DNA of 64,000 nucleotides from an uncultured Paracoccaceae bacterium (lineage in GTDB: Bacteria > Pseudomonadota > Alphaproteobacteria > Rhodobacterales > Rhodobacteraceae): NCBI GenBank assembly GCA_947497985.1, contig CANMIX010000010.1:118670-182669 (forward strand), given 5' to 3'. Position 1 is the first letter of the stretch; each line of letters starts with the position of its first letter. Below, piece by piece: positions 18,101 to 27,217 of the stretch. The notes beneath the pieces were generated by a model. That model saw nothing but the letters and a program-made list of their open reading frames with translations. It searched no databases and was not told the DNA's origin. The position numbers were made by a program, and so were the translations under genes.

Positions 18101-18253
18101 TCATTCGTCCCATTTTTTGAGCAAGTCCCGAAGGTCGTTGCGCGTCAGGCCAATATCCTTCAGCCAATGGTCGTCTTTACGTGCAAGCATCCACGCCATT
18201 GCGCGCCTTCGATCACGTAAGCACTTCCACTCATTCCATAATTTCAAAATCAT
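18101..18253 (-). CDS. Small DUF1127 arginine-rich protein
   Basis: A 50-residue gene, shorter than the usual gene-calling cutoff. It reads MILKLWNEWKCLRDRR at the N terminus and ends with KDIGLTRNDLRDLLKKWDE. The DIGLTR motif and basic, Trp-containing helix define DUF1127. Members in alphaproteobacteria are small RNA-binding proteins linked to stress and RNA turnover (for example CcaF1 in Rhodobacter, from memory). GGAGGA lies 6 nt before the ATG. It is divergent from a LysR gene. Confidence 0.85.
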   Translation of the reverse strand: MILKLWNEWKCLRDRRRAMAWMLARKDDHWLKDIGLTRNDLRDLLKKWDE

Positions 18254-18351
18254 GCAATGTCCTCCGTTGATAGGTGCAAAACAACGATCAGGGATTTGTT
18301 GACATCAATCAAACGCATAGTAGTTATGGTAGGTATCGGTTAAACTAATGG

Positions 18352-19245
18352 GTGCTTGCAATGTTGCCACCACTTGAAAGCGATCTAATGCGGGGATTTC
18401 TGGCTGTCGTTGACGCAGGTTCGGTGACCCGGGCCGCGGAGAAAATGGGCCGCACGCAGTCGGCGGTGTCTATGCAGATCCGAAAGCTCGAAGAGAGTTT
18501 GGGTCAGAGTATTTTTGTCCGCGAACCCCGGGGCGTCAGCCTGACTGAAAGAGGTAAGCAATTGTTGCCCTATGCCCGACGTGTGGTCGGCCTGTTGGAT
18601 GAAACGGCGACGGCCTTGCGTGAAAAACCGTTGTCTGGTCCGGTGCGCGTCGGCATTCCCGATGAATATGTGCAAAGCATCCTGCCGTCGGCCCTGGCCT
18701 CATTCTCGCAACGCCATCCAGACACGCAGGTGACCGCACGCTGTGACTTCAGCGCACCGCAGCTGGCCGCGTTGAAGGATGACAAAGTCGATCTTGCGGT
18801 GGTTTACCAGGGTCACAGCGAAGAAAAGGCTGAGGTTCTAGCCGTTGACCCGACCGTCTGGGTTACGTCCGTCTCTCACGCACAACATTTGCGACGGCCT
18901 TTGCCCATATCAATTTATTTCAGCTCAGTTTGGTGTCGCGGCTACGCTCTGCATTCATTGGAACAGATCGGGGTGGACTATTTTCCAGCCTTTGAATGCG
19001 ACACATCTGCCAGCATGCGCAGCGCAGTCATCAACGGTATTGCCGTCGCCCCTTTGTCCCGCAGCTCTATTCCGGCGGGGTGTCGTGAGCTGACGGAAGA
19101 GGACGGGTTTATCACCATCGACAACGCATGTGTCGTGTTGCATCGCAATCCCGCAGGGACGTCCCCTGCAATTGAAGCGATGGTTGCCACACTGCGGGAG
19201 GCCTTCAGCCCGCTGTGCGAAATGGGTCAGGTTTTTCGGACCTAA
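18352..19245 (+). CDS. LysR family transcriptional regulator
   Basis: 297 residues. The N-terminal helix-turn-helix (VTRAAEKMGRTQSAVSMQIR, about 25-45) is followed by a substrate-binding domain starting SGPVRVGIPDEYVQSILPSA. The start is uncertain between GTG 18352 and ATG 18361, neither with a strong ribosome site. The divergent neighbour is the tiny DUF1127 gene, 98 bp away, a likely target. The downstream gene is convergent. No T-N11-A dyad was clear in the promoter. Confidence 0.85.
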   Translation: MLAMLPPLESDLMRGFLAVVDAGSVTRAAEKMGRTQSAVSMQIRKLEESLGQSIFVREPRGVSLTERGKQLLPYARRVVGLLDETATALREKPLSGPVRVGIPDEYVQSILPSALASFSQRHPDTQVTARCDFSAPQLAALKDDKVDLAVVYQGHSEEKAEVLAVDPTVWVTSVSHAQHLRRPLPISIYFSSVWCRGYALHSLEQIGVDYFPAFECDTSASMRSAVINGIAVAPLSRSSIPAGCRELTEEDGFITIDNACVVLHRNPAGTSPAIEAMVATLREAFSPLCEMGQVFRT

Positions 19246-19320
19246 ACCGCCCTAGAAACACCCGCGCGTTCGATATTCGGGTAGTGATGTTCGGGACGCT
19301 GTTGATCAAAGACGGCGGTT

Positions 19321-20034
19321 CTAGATTCTGCTCCAGTCCCGCATCTGGGTTTCCAGATCGCCGTATCCCGTATGGCGGTGCTCAAACCTTAGCCCCATGC
19401 GCGTGGCGCAGGTCTGGGCTTTTTCCAACAGGGCAGGGTCGCTCACCTGGGATTGGTAGACCAGTGTGGTGTAGTTGCCAAAGATCATGTCGCGCAGTTC
19501 CGGATGTTTGTCTAACCCCATGGGGCGCCAGATAAACGCGTCGAATTGTTTCACCAGAAAATCAGTCAGATAAAAGGCGGTGATCTCACCCGCATCGGTG
19601 CGGTTGGCAAAAGTCTCATTGCCCTCAAAGAAGGAATAGCAATGCGGGCCCTGCACCATCTCCACGTTTAGCTCGGCACATTTTGCGGTCAGCTGACCGC
19701 CGGTGCCGCAATCGGCATATCCGATAAAGATCTGGTCATAGGTGTCACGGTGTTTCAGCACCGCGGCCTCGACGGCTTCGGTGATCTGATCCGGATAAAG
19801 ATGAAGTTTCGCAGGCAGACAAGTGAGATCCAGATGATCCATGCCATTGGCCTGTTTGATTGCCAAGATTTCGCGGGCCAAGGCGCCGCAAGCAATCATC
19901 AAGACACGTCCCGCTTTGCGGTCCGGGGCTGCCAACCCGTTTTCAGTGAGGGAGCGTTCTTCGAGTGTGCGCCCAGAGGGAGGGCGCCAAGCGGCCCGCT
20001 GTGATAAGCGGGCTGCTCTGCCGCGTCTGGCCAA
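19321..20034 (-). CDS. DUF1638 family protein, corrinoid methyltransfer context
   Basis: Up to 237 residues. The DUF1638 core is clear (VLMIACGALAREILAIKQAN, LTCLPAKLHLYPDQI, FIGYADCGTGGQL, QGPHCYSFFEGNE, AFYLTDFLVKQFDAF). The conserved Cys residues suggest a metal site. It directly follows the corrinoid protein gene. The start is unsure: the open frame begins at a TTG 1 nt after the upstream stop, but a strong hairpin at 19991-20016 falls in its first codons, so a start nearer residue 35-46 is possible. Family members lie beside methyltransferase genes in many genomes; a role in homocysteine methylation or cofactor repair is inference. Confidence 0.75.
   Translation of the reverse strand: MARRGRAARLSQRAAWRPPSGRTLEERSLTENGLAAPDRKAGRVLMIACGALAREILAIKQANGMDHLDLTCLPAKLHLYPDQITEAVEAAVLKHRDTYDQIFIGYADCGTGGQLTAKCAELNVEMVQGPHCYSFFEGNETFANRTDAGEITAFYLTDFLVKQFDAFIWRPMGLDKHPELRDMIFGNYTTLVYQSQVSDPALLEKAQTCATRMGLRFEHRHTGYGDLETQMRDWSRI
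19991..20016 (-). repeat. Hairpin between the corrinoid and DUF1638 genes
   Basis: GCGGCCCGCT and AGCGGGCTGC form a 10-bp stem with one G/A mismatch and a 6-nt loop. It lies just after the corrinoid stop codon and inside the possible 5' end of the DUF1638 frame, so it could limit translation of the second gene or stabilise the first transcript. Confidence 0.5.
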
Positions 20035-20035
20035 A

Positions 20036-20737
<702 letters not shown>

Positions 20738-20920
20738 AGGCGTCTTCCTTGCTGGGCGGGAGATTCCCGCGGTGGCATCTCTTTGATCCCGTTTTCGTCA
20801 AATTGCCGCTGTTCGACTGTCTAAATTACGACGCTGCCGTGATCCGAACCGACCTATACGAGGAAATCTAAGAAATAGAAAATGAGAAATCTGCATGGAA
20901 ATCTTCAACATTTCGGGTTT

Positions 20921-20935
20921 GTTCTTTATTTGTTC
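20921..20935 (+). promoter_or_regulatory. LexA (SOS) box, alphaproteobacterial type
   Basis: GTTCTTTATTTGTTC is a perfect GTTC-N7-GTTC direct repeat, the binding site known for alphaproteobacterial LexA. It ends 24 nt before the ATG of the radical SAM gene and so is placed to block its promoter. Confidence 0.75.
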
Positions 20936-20959
20936 TCCTGTGTGTGGCAAATTCGGCAA

Positions 20960-22039
20960 ATGGAGAGCGAACACATACCGAATATACACCAGCATCGCGG
21001 TCGCGCGGCTTTAAGCAATACACCGGGGCGGTTTGATTTGGACCGCGCGGCAGTGGATGACGGCTGGGCGGTGGAACCACGTGCCGATACTGTCACCACG
21101 CAGGTGCGCCAGGAAACCGTGCGCACGGCGATCACGTATAACAAGTCGCCGGACCTGCCGTTTGACCGCTCGCTGAACGTGTATCGGGGGTGTGAACATG
21201 GTTGCATCTATTGTTTTGCGCGCCCCAGCCACGCCTATCTGGGCTATTCGCCGGGGTTGGATTTTGAAACCCGGCTGATTGCGCGTCCCAATGTGGCAGA
21301 GGTTCTGCAGATGGAGCTAGGTAAGGCTCGCTACAAGGTGGCCACACTGGCAATGGGGACCAATACGGATCCGTATCAACCCTGTGAAAGCGACTGGCAG
21401 ATCACCCGCAAATGTCTGGAGGTGCTGCGGGATTTCAACCACCCGATCGCTATTGTCACCAAAGGCGCGCTGATCGAACGGGATCTGGATATCCTTGCAC
21501 CAATGGCCGAACAAGGGCTGGTTCGGGTGGGTATTTCGCTGACCACGCTTGACCCGGAACTGGCCCGGCGGATGGAGCCGCGGGTGCCGACCCCCGCACG
21601 GCGACTGGCAACTATAAAACGGTTGAGCGATGCGGGTGTGCCTGTCCGGGTGATGGCCTCACCCTTGGTTCCGGGTCTTTCCGATCATGAGATTGAGGCC
21701 CTGTTGGCAGCAGGTCAGGCGGCGGGTGCGGATGCGGCAAGCTGGATCATGCTGCGCCTGCCCCGCGAAGTATCGCCCCTGTGGCAACAGTGGTTGGCTG
21801 AACATTATCCGGACCGTGCGGGCAAGGTGATGGCGCGCCTGCGGGAGATGCACGGCGGGCGTGATTACGATCCGCGCTGGGGACATCGTATGCGCGGCGA
21901 GGGGCACTATGCCGAAATGATGGCGATGCGGTTCAAGGCCGCCTGCAAACGTTTGGGGCTGGCTGAAAAAACCGCGCCCCTGCGCCGGGATCTCTTTGCG
22001 CGCCCGCCGCAGGCCGGGGATCAATTGGCGTTGTTTTAA
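20960..22039 (+). CDS. PA0069-type (SplB-like) radical SAM protein
   Basis: 359 residues. The start is the ATG at 20960 (MESEHIPNIHQHRGR); the frame upstream is promoter sequence with a LexA box. The iron-sulfur motif is CEHGCIYCFARPSH (C-x3-C-x2-C, about residues 74-81), followed by LGYSPGLDFETRLIARPN and ATLAMGTNTDPYQPCE typical of this subgroup, related to spore photoproduct lyase. Its reaction is unknown. The SOS box upstream argues for a DNA-damage role. Confidence 0.85.
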   Translation: MESEHIPNIHQHRGRAALSNTPGRFDLDRAAVDDGWAVEPRADTVTTQVRQETVRTAITYNKSPDLPFDRSLNVYRGCEHGCIYCFARPSHAYLGYSPGLDFETRLIARPNVAEVLQMELGKARYKVATLAMGTNTDPYQPCESDWQITRKCLEVLRDFNHPIAIVTKGALIERDLDILAPMAEQGLVRVGISLTTLDPELARRMEPRVPTPARRLATIKRLSDAGVPVRVMASPLVPGLSDHEIEALLAAGQAAGADAASWIMLRLPREVSPLWQQWLAEHYPDRAGKVMARLREMHGGRDYDPRWGHRMRGEGHYAEMMAMRFKAACKRLGLAEKTAPLRRDLFARPPQAGDQLALF

Positions 22040-22090
22040 GCTTCCCGTTGGGCATCTTGTCGGCCTTTGTCTTGGCAGACAGCCGAGGTC

Positions 22091-22125
22091 AGCGGTCATT
22101 CAGGCTGGTGCACTGAATGACCGCT
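22091..22125. terminator. Perfect 13-bp hairpin between convergent genes
   Basis: AGCGGTCATTCAG (22091-22103) and CTGAATGACCGCT (22113-22125) pair perfectly with a 9-nt loop. It lies between the stop codons of the radical SAM gene and the convergent RidA gene. No T run follows on either strand, so it is probably a bidirectional transcript-end structure or a binding site. Confidence 0.55.
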
Positions 22126-22138
22126 GTTGGTGATCCGT

Positions 22139-22534
22139 CTAAGCGACGGCTGTTGCCTCGATCTCAAACAACAGGCCGGGGATGGCGAGCCGTGTTACTC
22201 CCAGCAGTGTCATCGGCGGTGCGCTTTGATGAGGACCAAAACGCATCCCCATCTGATCAAAGTTCTTGAGCGCTTCGTCGACATCCGTAGCATAAATGCC
22301 AAGACGGGTGATATTGCTCAACGTCATGTCGGCCTTGGCCAAGACGGCTTCCAGATTGTCCAAGGCCAGGCTGATTTGCGCACGCATGTCGCCTGCGTGT
22401 TGTGGCGCGCCATTTTCGTCCACTGCAGTCTGTCCGGCGCAGGTCAATTGGCGGGTTGCACCTTCGATCACTTCGCCTTGGTTGTAGCCCAGTTTCAACG
22501 ACCAATCCCATGGGTTCACAGCAGTCCGTTCCAT
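22139..22534 (-). CDS. RidA family protein
   Basis: 131 residues from the ATG at 22534 (AAGGAG 9 nt upstream). It has the RidA/YjgF trimeric fold: TRQLTCAGQTAVDENGAPQH, AGDMRAQISLALDNLEAVLA, and a C-terminal MTLLGVTRLAIPGLLFEIEA. The usual catalytic Arg (in C-R-x-x-x-V/A) is not obvious: the aligned place reads GVTRLAIPG, so it may be a Rid7-like or non-deaminase member. The gene is divergent from a WYL regulator with a 25-bp dyad between them. Confidence 0.8.
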   Translation of the reverse strand: MERTAVNPWDWSLKLGYNQGEVIEGATRQLTCAGQTAVDENGAPQHAGDMRAQISLALDNLEAVLAKADMTLSNITRLGIYATDVDEALKNFDQMGMRFGPHQSAPPMTLLGVTRLAIPGLLFEIEATAVA

Positions 22535-22580
22535 CGCGTGTTTCTCCTTGTTTTGCCTTGCTGAAATTGGTCTACCTTTA

Positions 22581-22605
22581 AATAGTGCCAAAAGTTGTCA
22601 CTATT
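22581..22605. promoter_or_regulatory. Operator dyad between ridA-like and WYL regulator genes
   Basis: AATAGTG-N11-CACTATT (22581-22605) has perfect 7-bp arms. After one mismatch the arms continue inward with CAA and TTG around an AAG centre, so the site is nearly fully symmetric over 25 bp. It lies 18 nt before the regulator ATG and 47 nt before the RidA gene. Confidence 0.75.
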
Positions 22606-22622
22606 GTTGATAAGGTTGCCCT

Positions 22623-23342
22623 ATGAACATTCGCATGAGACATGACGCCATCGTCCGCAGCCTGCGCCGCAATGGCACCGCCACCGTTGACGCGCTTGCA
22701 GAAGAGGTCGGTGCCTCGCGACGCACAGTGCTGCGCGACATCAGCGCGCTGCGGGATGAGGGGTTTGTTATCCATTCCGATGTGGGACGTGGGGGTGGGC
22801 TACAGCTGGACCCGCAATCGATGCAGGCCAACGCACGGCTTTCAGTTCCGGAGGTTTTTGCCTTGCTGATCAGCGTTGCGGCCATGCGGGCAGCTGGGAG
22901 CCTGCCGTTTTCTGACCTTGCGGACTCAGGCCTTGCAAAAATTGAAAAAGCACTGCCTGCGGACAAGGTCAAAGACCTGCGCGCCTTTTTGGAGTGCTTG
23001 CATATCGGTCAGCTGTCACCGCTGCAGGATCTGTCGAACATTGGGAAGATGGATGCGGATTTGCTATCGGTCTTTGAGGTTGGTTTTTTGCAACGCCAGC
23101 TTATTCGCTTTGACTACAGCGACGCAAAAGGGCGCAACACCACCCGTACTGTTGAGCCGCAAGCTATGCTGATTTTGCTTCCCCTGTGGTATCTTGTGGC
23201 CTGGGATCCTAGTCGCGATGATTTCCGTCACTTTCGGATGGACCGGATCACCGCGCCAGAAGCAATCGCCGACAGTCGTTTTCAACGCCGCCATGTCCCG
23301 TTTGAAGATGATGTCTGTCCCTTCAAGGATTTGGTGCGATAG
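22623..23342 (+). CDS. YafY-type HTH and WYL domain regulator
   Basis: 239 residues. The N-terminal DeoR-like helix-turn-helix (TVDALAEEVGASRRTVLRDI, about 19-38) is followed by a helical linker and a WYL domain (about 150-230; RFDYSDAKGRNTTRTVEPQA, then LLPLWYLVAWDPSRDDFRHF), which senses nucleic acid or small ligands in this family. It very probably controls the divergent RidA-like gene through the dyad between them. The C-terminal DRITAPEAIADSRFQRR segment is usual for YafY proteins. Confidence 0.88.
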   Translation: MNIRMRHDAIVRSLRRNGTATVDALAEEVGASRRTVLRDISALRDEGFVIHSDVGRGGGLQLDPQSMQANARLSVPEVFALLISVAAMRAAGSLPFSDLADSGLAKIEKALPADKVKDLRAFLECLHIGQLSPLQDLSNIGKMDADLLSVFEVGFLQRQLIRFDYSDAKGRNTTRTVEPQAMLILLPLWYLVAWDPSRDDFRHFRMDRITAPEAIADSRFQRRHVPFEDDVCPFKDLVR

Positions 23343-23425
23343 GCCTGCGAGATGTAAATCACATGCGCAGAGGTGGGCACGAGAACACCAGAACCACAGA
23401 GGTTCGTTCGAAATACGACGACCAA

Positions 23426-23453
23426 TAAAAAAGGGCCACCGGTGGGACCCTTT
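23426..23453 (-). terminator. Rho-independent terminator of the homocysteine methyltransferase gene
   Basis: On the minus strand AAAGGG-tc-CCACC pairs with GGTGG-CCCTTT and runs into a six-T stretch (the A run at 23427-23432). It starts 25 nt after the stop codon at 23478. Confidence 0.75.
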
Positions 23454-23477
23454 CGCAATTCTAGTGTGTCGCCTGTA

Positions 23478-24503
23478 TCAGGCGCGGCGGCGACCACCGC
23501 GACGAGAACGGCGTTCTTTGCCTGCCCCGCAGCAGTCCTCTGTACCGTCGTTGGGGGACGAAAACGGACCGAACATCTCAACAACTTGTTCCAGCGTTGG
23601 GCGTTCGCCGCGGGGCTGGGTGTCCAGCGCCTCGCGCATTTTTTCCAGATGCGGAGGCATTGTGCCACAGCAGCCGCCAATGATTTTGGCACCAGCGTTG
23701 CGTGCCATAACCGCATATTTGCCCATCAGTTCAGGCGTGCCGTCATAGCAGATTTGACCATCTTCATAGCGCGGAATGCCCGCGTTGCCTTTGGCGATAA
23801 TGGGGCGTTCGGTGCCTTGTGCGGAAAAGCCGAGTACAGTGCGCAACATATCAGGCGAGCCGGTGCCACAGTTCGCACCATAGGCCAGGGGCGGCGTGTC
23901 AAATTCCTCTACCAATTTGGTGAGATCTGTGGACGTCACTCCCATCATGGTGCGCCCGGCTGTGTCAAAGCTCATGGTGCCACACCAAGGCATGCCCACC
24001 AAAGCAAAGGCTTCGGCGGCAGCACGGAATTCTTCGGGGGCAGAAATCGTTTCAACCCACAGCACGTCTGCGCCACCTTCTTTGAGCGCATCAGCTTGTT
24101 CATGGAACATCTCGACCGCCAGCGCGTGGCTCAGCTCACCAACAGGTTCCATAATCTCACCGGTTGGGCCAACAGAGCCTGCAACAAGCACATCGCGCCC
24201 GGATTGGTCCACCACGTCGCGTGCCAGTTCGGCGCCAATGCGGTTCAGTTCGCCCACCCGGCTTTGTGCGTCGTGCAATTTGAGACGTGCAGCGGTGCCG
24301 CCGAACGTGTTGGTCAAAAAGATGTCGCTGCCTGCATCAACGAACCCTTTGTACAGGGACTTGATTTTGCCAGGCTCATCCGTGTTCCACAACTCCGGTG
24401 CATCGCCAGATTGCAGACCCATGTTGAACAGATTTGTCCCGGTGGCGCCATCGGCCAGTAGAACGTCCTTGGATTGCAGGGCTTTTGCGAATTTGTCGGT
24501 CAT
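23478..24503 (-). CDS. bmt: Betaine/homocysteine S-methyltransferase
   Basis: 341 residues of the pfam S-methyl_trans family: N-terminal LLADGATGTNLFNMGLQSGD, a TIM barrel, and the zinc-binding Cys residues in YGANCGTGSPDML and IIGGCCGTMPPHL. It moves a methyl group to homocysteine, forming methionine. Bacterial homologues in this clade are named betaine-homocysteine methyltransferases, but the same domain is the homocysteine half of MetH, and a corrinoid protein gene lies nearby, so a B12-dependent methyl donor is also possible. The C terminus has an odd Arg/Gly-rich tail (ERRSRRGGRRRA). Confidence 0.88.
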   Translation of the reverse strand: MTDKFAKALQSKDVLLADGATGTNLFNMGLQSGDAPELWNTDEPGKIKSLYKGFVDAGSDIFLTNTFGGTAARLKLHDAQSRVGELNRIGAELARDVVDQSGRDVLVAGSVGPTGEIMEPVGELSHALAVEMFHEQADALKEGGADVLWVETISAPEEFRAAAEAFALVGMPWCGTMSFDTAGRTMMGVTSTDLTKLVEEFDTPPLAYGANCGTGSPDMLRTVLGFSAQGTERPIIAKGNAGIPRYEDGQICYDGTPELMGKYAVMARNAGAKIIGGCCGTMPPHLEKMREALDTQPRGERPTLEQVVEMFGPFSSPNDGTEDCCGAGKERRSRRGGRRRA

Positions 24504-24573
24504 TTAACTCGTTCCCATATGCGCGTTGTGAAAGCGGGTCCGGTTTCTGGACCGCAGGGCATTGCACCCTGTG
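24504..24573 (-). other. Leader with two hairpins before bmt
   Basis: Between the MprF-like stop and the bmt start, the minus strand has CAGGG-N7-CCCTG and then GCGGTCC-N7-GGAC-c-CGC. Neither is followed by a T run. They may be a weak terminator or a short regulatory leader. I could not match them to a known SAM or SAH riboswitch consensus. Confidence 0.35.
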
Positions 24574-26505
24574 TCATGCACGTCGCGCAAAAACAAATGC
24601 ATTTTGTTCATCTTCATTATGAATGTCCGTTTCCCAGTCGCTTTGCGGCGTTTTGCGCAAGTCAGATGGGACCCAGGCCAAGGCGGGATGAACCGGTAGG
24701 GGGCGATGCACCAGCCGGACCAATTCAGCCAAAGACAAGGCGAGCTGCCCCCAGTTCGGAGCGGTGATGTAAAGGGGTTGCCAGCTTGGGTCAAAACAGG
24801 CTTTGAAACGGCGCAACCCGCGTTCTACGCGATGGGCAAAGCGGTGATCTGGCACCGCGGCGAGAGACAGGCGGGCGATGTTTTCTTCGGCGGCGGCCGC
24901 GATAGCGGCGCGCACAAGCGCATGCCCGGTGCCATCCGGTGCATCCGGTCCCATGCGGATCAGATCAAGACACCATTCCTGTTCGGCGACGTGAAAGGTG
25001 GCAAAGCCAATGATTGTACTGTTCTGCCAGGCAAGGAAAACCTGCTGCCCTTCAACATATCCAGGTTCGAAGCGACCCATCGTGGTGCCATGGGCCACGC
25101 CGTGGGTTTCGTGCCAAATCCGGTCTACGCGTGCAAGCTGCGTCATGGGCAGCGCTTTGGCGGCGTCTCGCACTTCGATTCCGGCTTTTTCTGCATTGCG
25201 CAGTTTGCGACGCAGCTGTCGTTTCGAGGAGCCGCCTTCGGTAAATGTCACCGGATTTACAAGAGCATCTTGGGCGATGCGCAATGCGCGCCAGCCTGCC
25301 TTGCGGGCTGCCAAGGCCACGCGCGGGGTACATTTGTAGTAGCAGGCCGAGGCATTGCGCGAACGTGCGTATTGCTGCAGCGGGGCAAAAGTTTCCTCTG
25401 CGTGACCTAACACTGGATCAAAAAAGGCGATTGAGGTTTGCGGCGTGTCGAGCATCGCAAGCTGGTTAAAGCCAAAGCTGCGCAGATGGCCGCCATTTTG
25501 ACGGATCACGGCGGTTTCAGACCGCGGGCGGGCGTAAGCGATAGTATGAGGGCTGCTTTTGCGGGACCCGATGACGTCCAAGGGCTGGTACTGTCGCGTC
25601 TTGGGGCCCAAAAGGTTTGGCCATATCAGGAACACCGCCGAGACCACGGCCGGCGCAAGATAGTAGACAAGTCGAAATGCGAAAAGCCCCGCCAGGATTG
25701 AGGTCGAATCAAAGCTTGCGAGAAGAGAGACCATTGCAAGTTCAAGCGGGCCTGTACCGCCAGGAGACGACGAAATGATCGCAAGCCCGAGAGCAAGAAA
25801 GTAAGCCGGTAGTAATGTTGTCAATGTGATGCCGCTGTCGGGCGGCAAAAGGAGCCACAGGGCGGTGCCAGCGGCCGTCACATCGACAACTGCCCAGAGG
25901 CCAAGCGCGGCCATTGCGGCTAGGGAAGGCCAACGAAACTTGTGTTTTCCAAGTTTCAATGTTGGGTAGAAAAAGGTGGCGCTGCAAGCAAGGGCGCAGC
26001 CGACCAAGAGGGCCAAGCCGGTTGGGACGGCGTAGGGAAAGGGCGACCACGCGACCAGAGCCAGACCACAAATTGCGGCCAACGCCCCCATAAAGGTCAG
26101 TCCGGTCACGGCCGTCATTTGCGCGGCGCGCATCGGCGACAGACCTGGAAGCAGACGCCAGCGGGCAAAAGTTCCGGTGAAAATGCCAAAACCGGCGGTC
26201 TGGGAAAAGGCGATTGCAAACATGCCAGCCATGCGCGCGCGCGCGCCGTCCAGACCCGTGTGCAGATGGCGATGGGCCACGCTATCATACCGCCCCAGCG
26301 ACCAAAAACTGACAAGGGTTGCAAGCCCCGCGCCGACCCAATGCAAACCCGGGATTTGCGACATCAGCGACGTGAGCTCTGCCATGCTGGGCAGGCGGAC
26401 GCTGTTGGACAACAGCCATAGACACAGAACGGCAGATGTCACGGGTAACAAAAGCCGCATCGCACGCGACAGCATGTTTTGCGTCGCCGTCTTCGAACTG
26501 GACAT
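24574..26505 (-). CDS. MprF-like membrane protein with DUF2156 acyl-transferase domain
   Basis: 643 residues. The N-terminal half has about eight membrane segments and flippase-type motifs (SFWSLGRYDSVAHRHL, SQTAGFGIFTGTFARWRLLP, ISSSPGGTGPLELAM). The C-terminal part (about 340-620) is the DUF2156/GNAT-like domain with SFGFNQLAMLDTPQTSIAFF and the basic SKRQLRRKLRNAEKAG. MprF proteins attach an amino acid from a charged tRNA to phosphatidylglycerol and flip the product outward, lowering surface charge. Whether this one uses Lys, Ala or another substrate cannot be told. It precedes bmt in the same direction. Confidence 0.8.
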   Translation of the reverse strand: MSSSKTATQNMLSRAMRLLLPVTSAVLCLWLLSNSVRLPSMAELTSLMSQIPGLHWVGAGLATLVSFWSLGRYDSVAHRHLHTGLDGARARMAGMFAIAFSQTAGFGIFTGTFARWRLLPGLSPMRAAQMTAVTGLTFMGALAAICGLALVAWSPFPYAVPTGLALLVGCALACSATFFYPTLKLGKHKFRWPSLAAMAALGLWAVVDVTAAGTALWLLLPPDSGITLTTLLPAYFLALGLAIISSSPGGTGPLELAMVSLLASFDSTSILAGLFAFRLVYYLAPAVVSAVFLIWPNLLGPKTRQYQPLDVIGSRKSSPHTIAYARPRSETAVIRQNGGHLRSFGFNQLAMLDTPQTSIAFFDPVLGHAEETFAPLQQYARSRNASACYYKCTPRVALAARKAGWRALRIAQDALVNPVTFTEGGSSKRQLRRKLRNAEKAGIEVRDAAKALPMTQLARVDRIWHETHGVAHGTTMGRFEPGYVEGQQVFLAWQNSTIIGFATFHVAEQEWCLDLIRMGPDAPDGTGHALVRAAIAAAAEENIARLSLAAVPDHRFAHRVERGLRRFKACFDPSWQPLYITAPNWGQLALSLAELVRLVHRPLPVHPALAWVPSDLRKTPQSDWETDIHNEDEQNAFVFARRA

Positions 26506-26689
26506 ATTGACCCCTCATCGCCCACAAACTCCGCAATCAAATTAGCGCGCTTACGATTTCGGTTCGGTTAATCCGGCCTTGTCCTTCTGGTAGAGAAAGA
26601 GTCAAATAATACACAAATCCCGCCACCGGATTGGGATGACGGGATTTAGTGTTGTGTCGCTTGAAAGCTGGCTGTGCAGAGCGATCTGC
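26506..26689 (-). terminator. Intergenic with a hairpin after the first DUF1476 gene
   Basis: AAATCCCG (26615-26622) and CGGGATTT (26640-26647) form an 8-bp stem that lies after the minus-strand DUF1476 stop at 26690. The T run after it on the minus strand is poor, so this is a weak terminator candidate. The rest of the stretch should hold the MprF-like gene promoter. Confidence 0.5.
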
Positions 26690-27001
26690 TTAGGCTGACT
26701 GGATTTGTTGACGCGCAACGGCGGTGAATTCGCCAAGTTTGGCTTCGATCACATCTGCGCTTGCTTTGCCATTCAGGTCGGCGGTTGCTTTGGCGACGAT
26801 GCAATGCACATCGCGTGGCAGGACGCCAGCGATTGCATAGGACGCAATCATCTCGTCGCTTTTTTCGCTGTCTAAAGAAAGTACGTCAGCCACCCATACA
26901 CCCAACAGTTTGTTGCGGCGGGCTTCGGTTTTGAAATCCAAATTTGCGTCATGGACGAATTTGGCCTCAAAGGCTTTTTTGCGGTCTACGAATAATGTCA
27001 T
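26690..27001 (-). CDS. DUF1476 (ATPase inhibitor zeta-type) protein, copy A
   Basis: 103 residues. The helical fold and the EARRNKLLGVW motif are those of the zeta subunit that inhibits F1-ATPase in Paracoccus and relatives by binding the catalytic core through its N terminus. The start MTLFVDRKKAFEAKF is close to the family consensus MTTFDDREKAFE. The C-terminal half (IAGVLPRDVHCIVAKATADL) has lost the usual acidic DFEEAGDED segment. A second paralogue lies 216 bp upstream in the same direction. Confidence 0.8.
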   Translation of the reverse strand: MTLFVDRKKAFEAKFVHDANLDFKTEARRNKLLGVWVADVLSLDSEKSDEMIASYAIAGVLPRDVHCIVAKATADLNGKASADVIEAKLGEFTAVARQQIQSA

Positions 27002-27217
27002 TTGGTCACCTATGATTTATCCCATTGGCGACAATCGGGGCGATCCCTGCGGGTCATGCGGTGCATGGACTTTGTCTCAAAACACCAAGCCAGGGTCAGA
27101 CTTCTGTCAGATCAACCGAATGTCTACGAAGATTAATAGGACAAGAAGAATGATGAAGACATCGGAGTTGAGATTTGGGGTTAACGCCCGGTTTATGAAT
27201 TATCGAGACTTGTTCCG
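27002..27217. other. Intergenic between the two DUF1476 copies
   Basis: A 216-bp gap. No clear hairpin with a T run, no small gene and no obvious dyad is seen. It must hold the promoter of copy A if the two genes are separately transcribed. Confidence 0.5.

Noticed and set aside
24504..24573. SAM or SAH riboswitch before bmt
   Set aside because: Two hairpins are present, but I could not match the conserved bases of the known classes.
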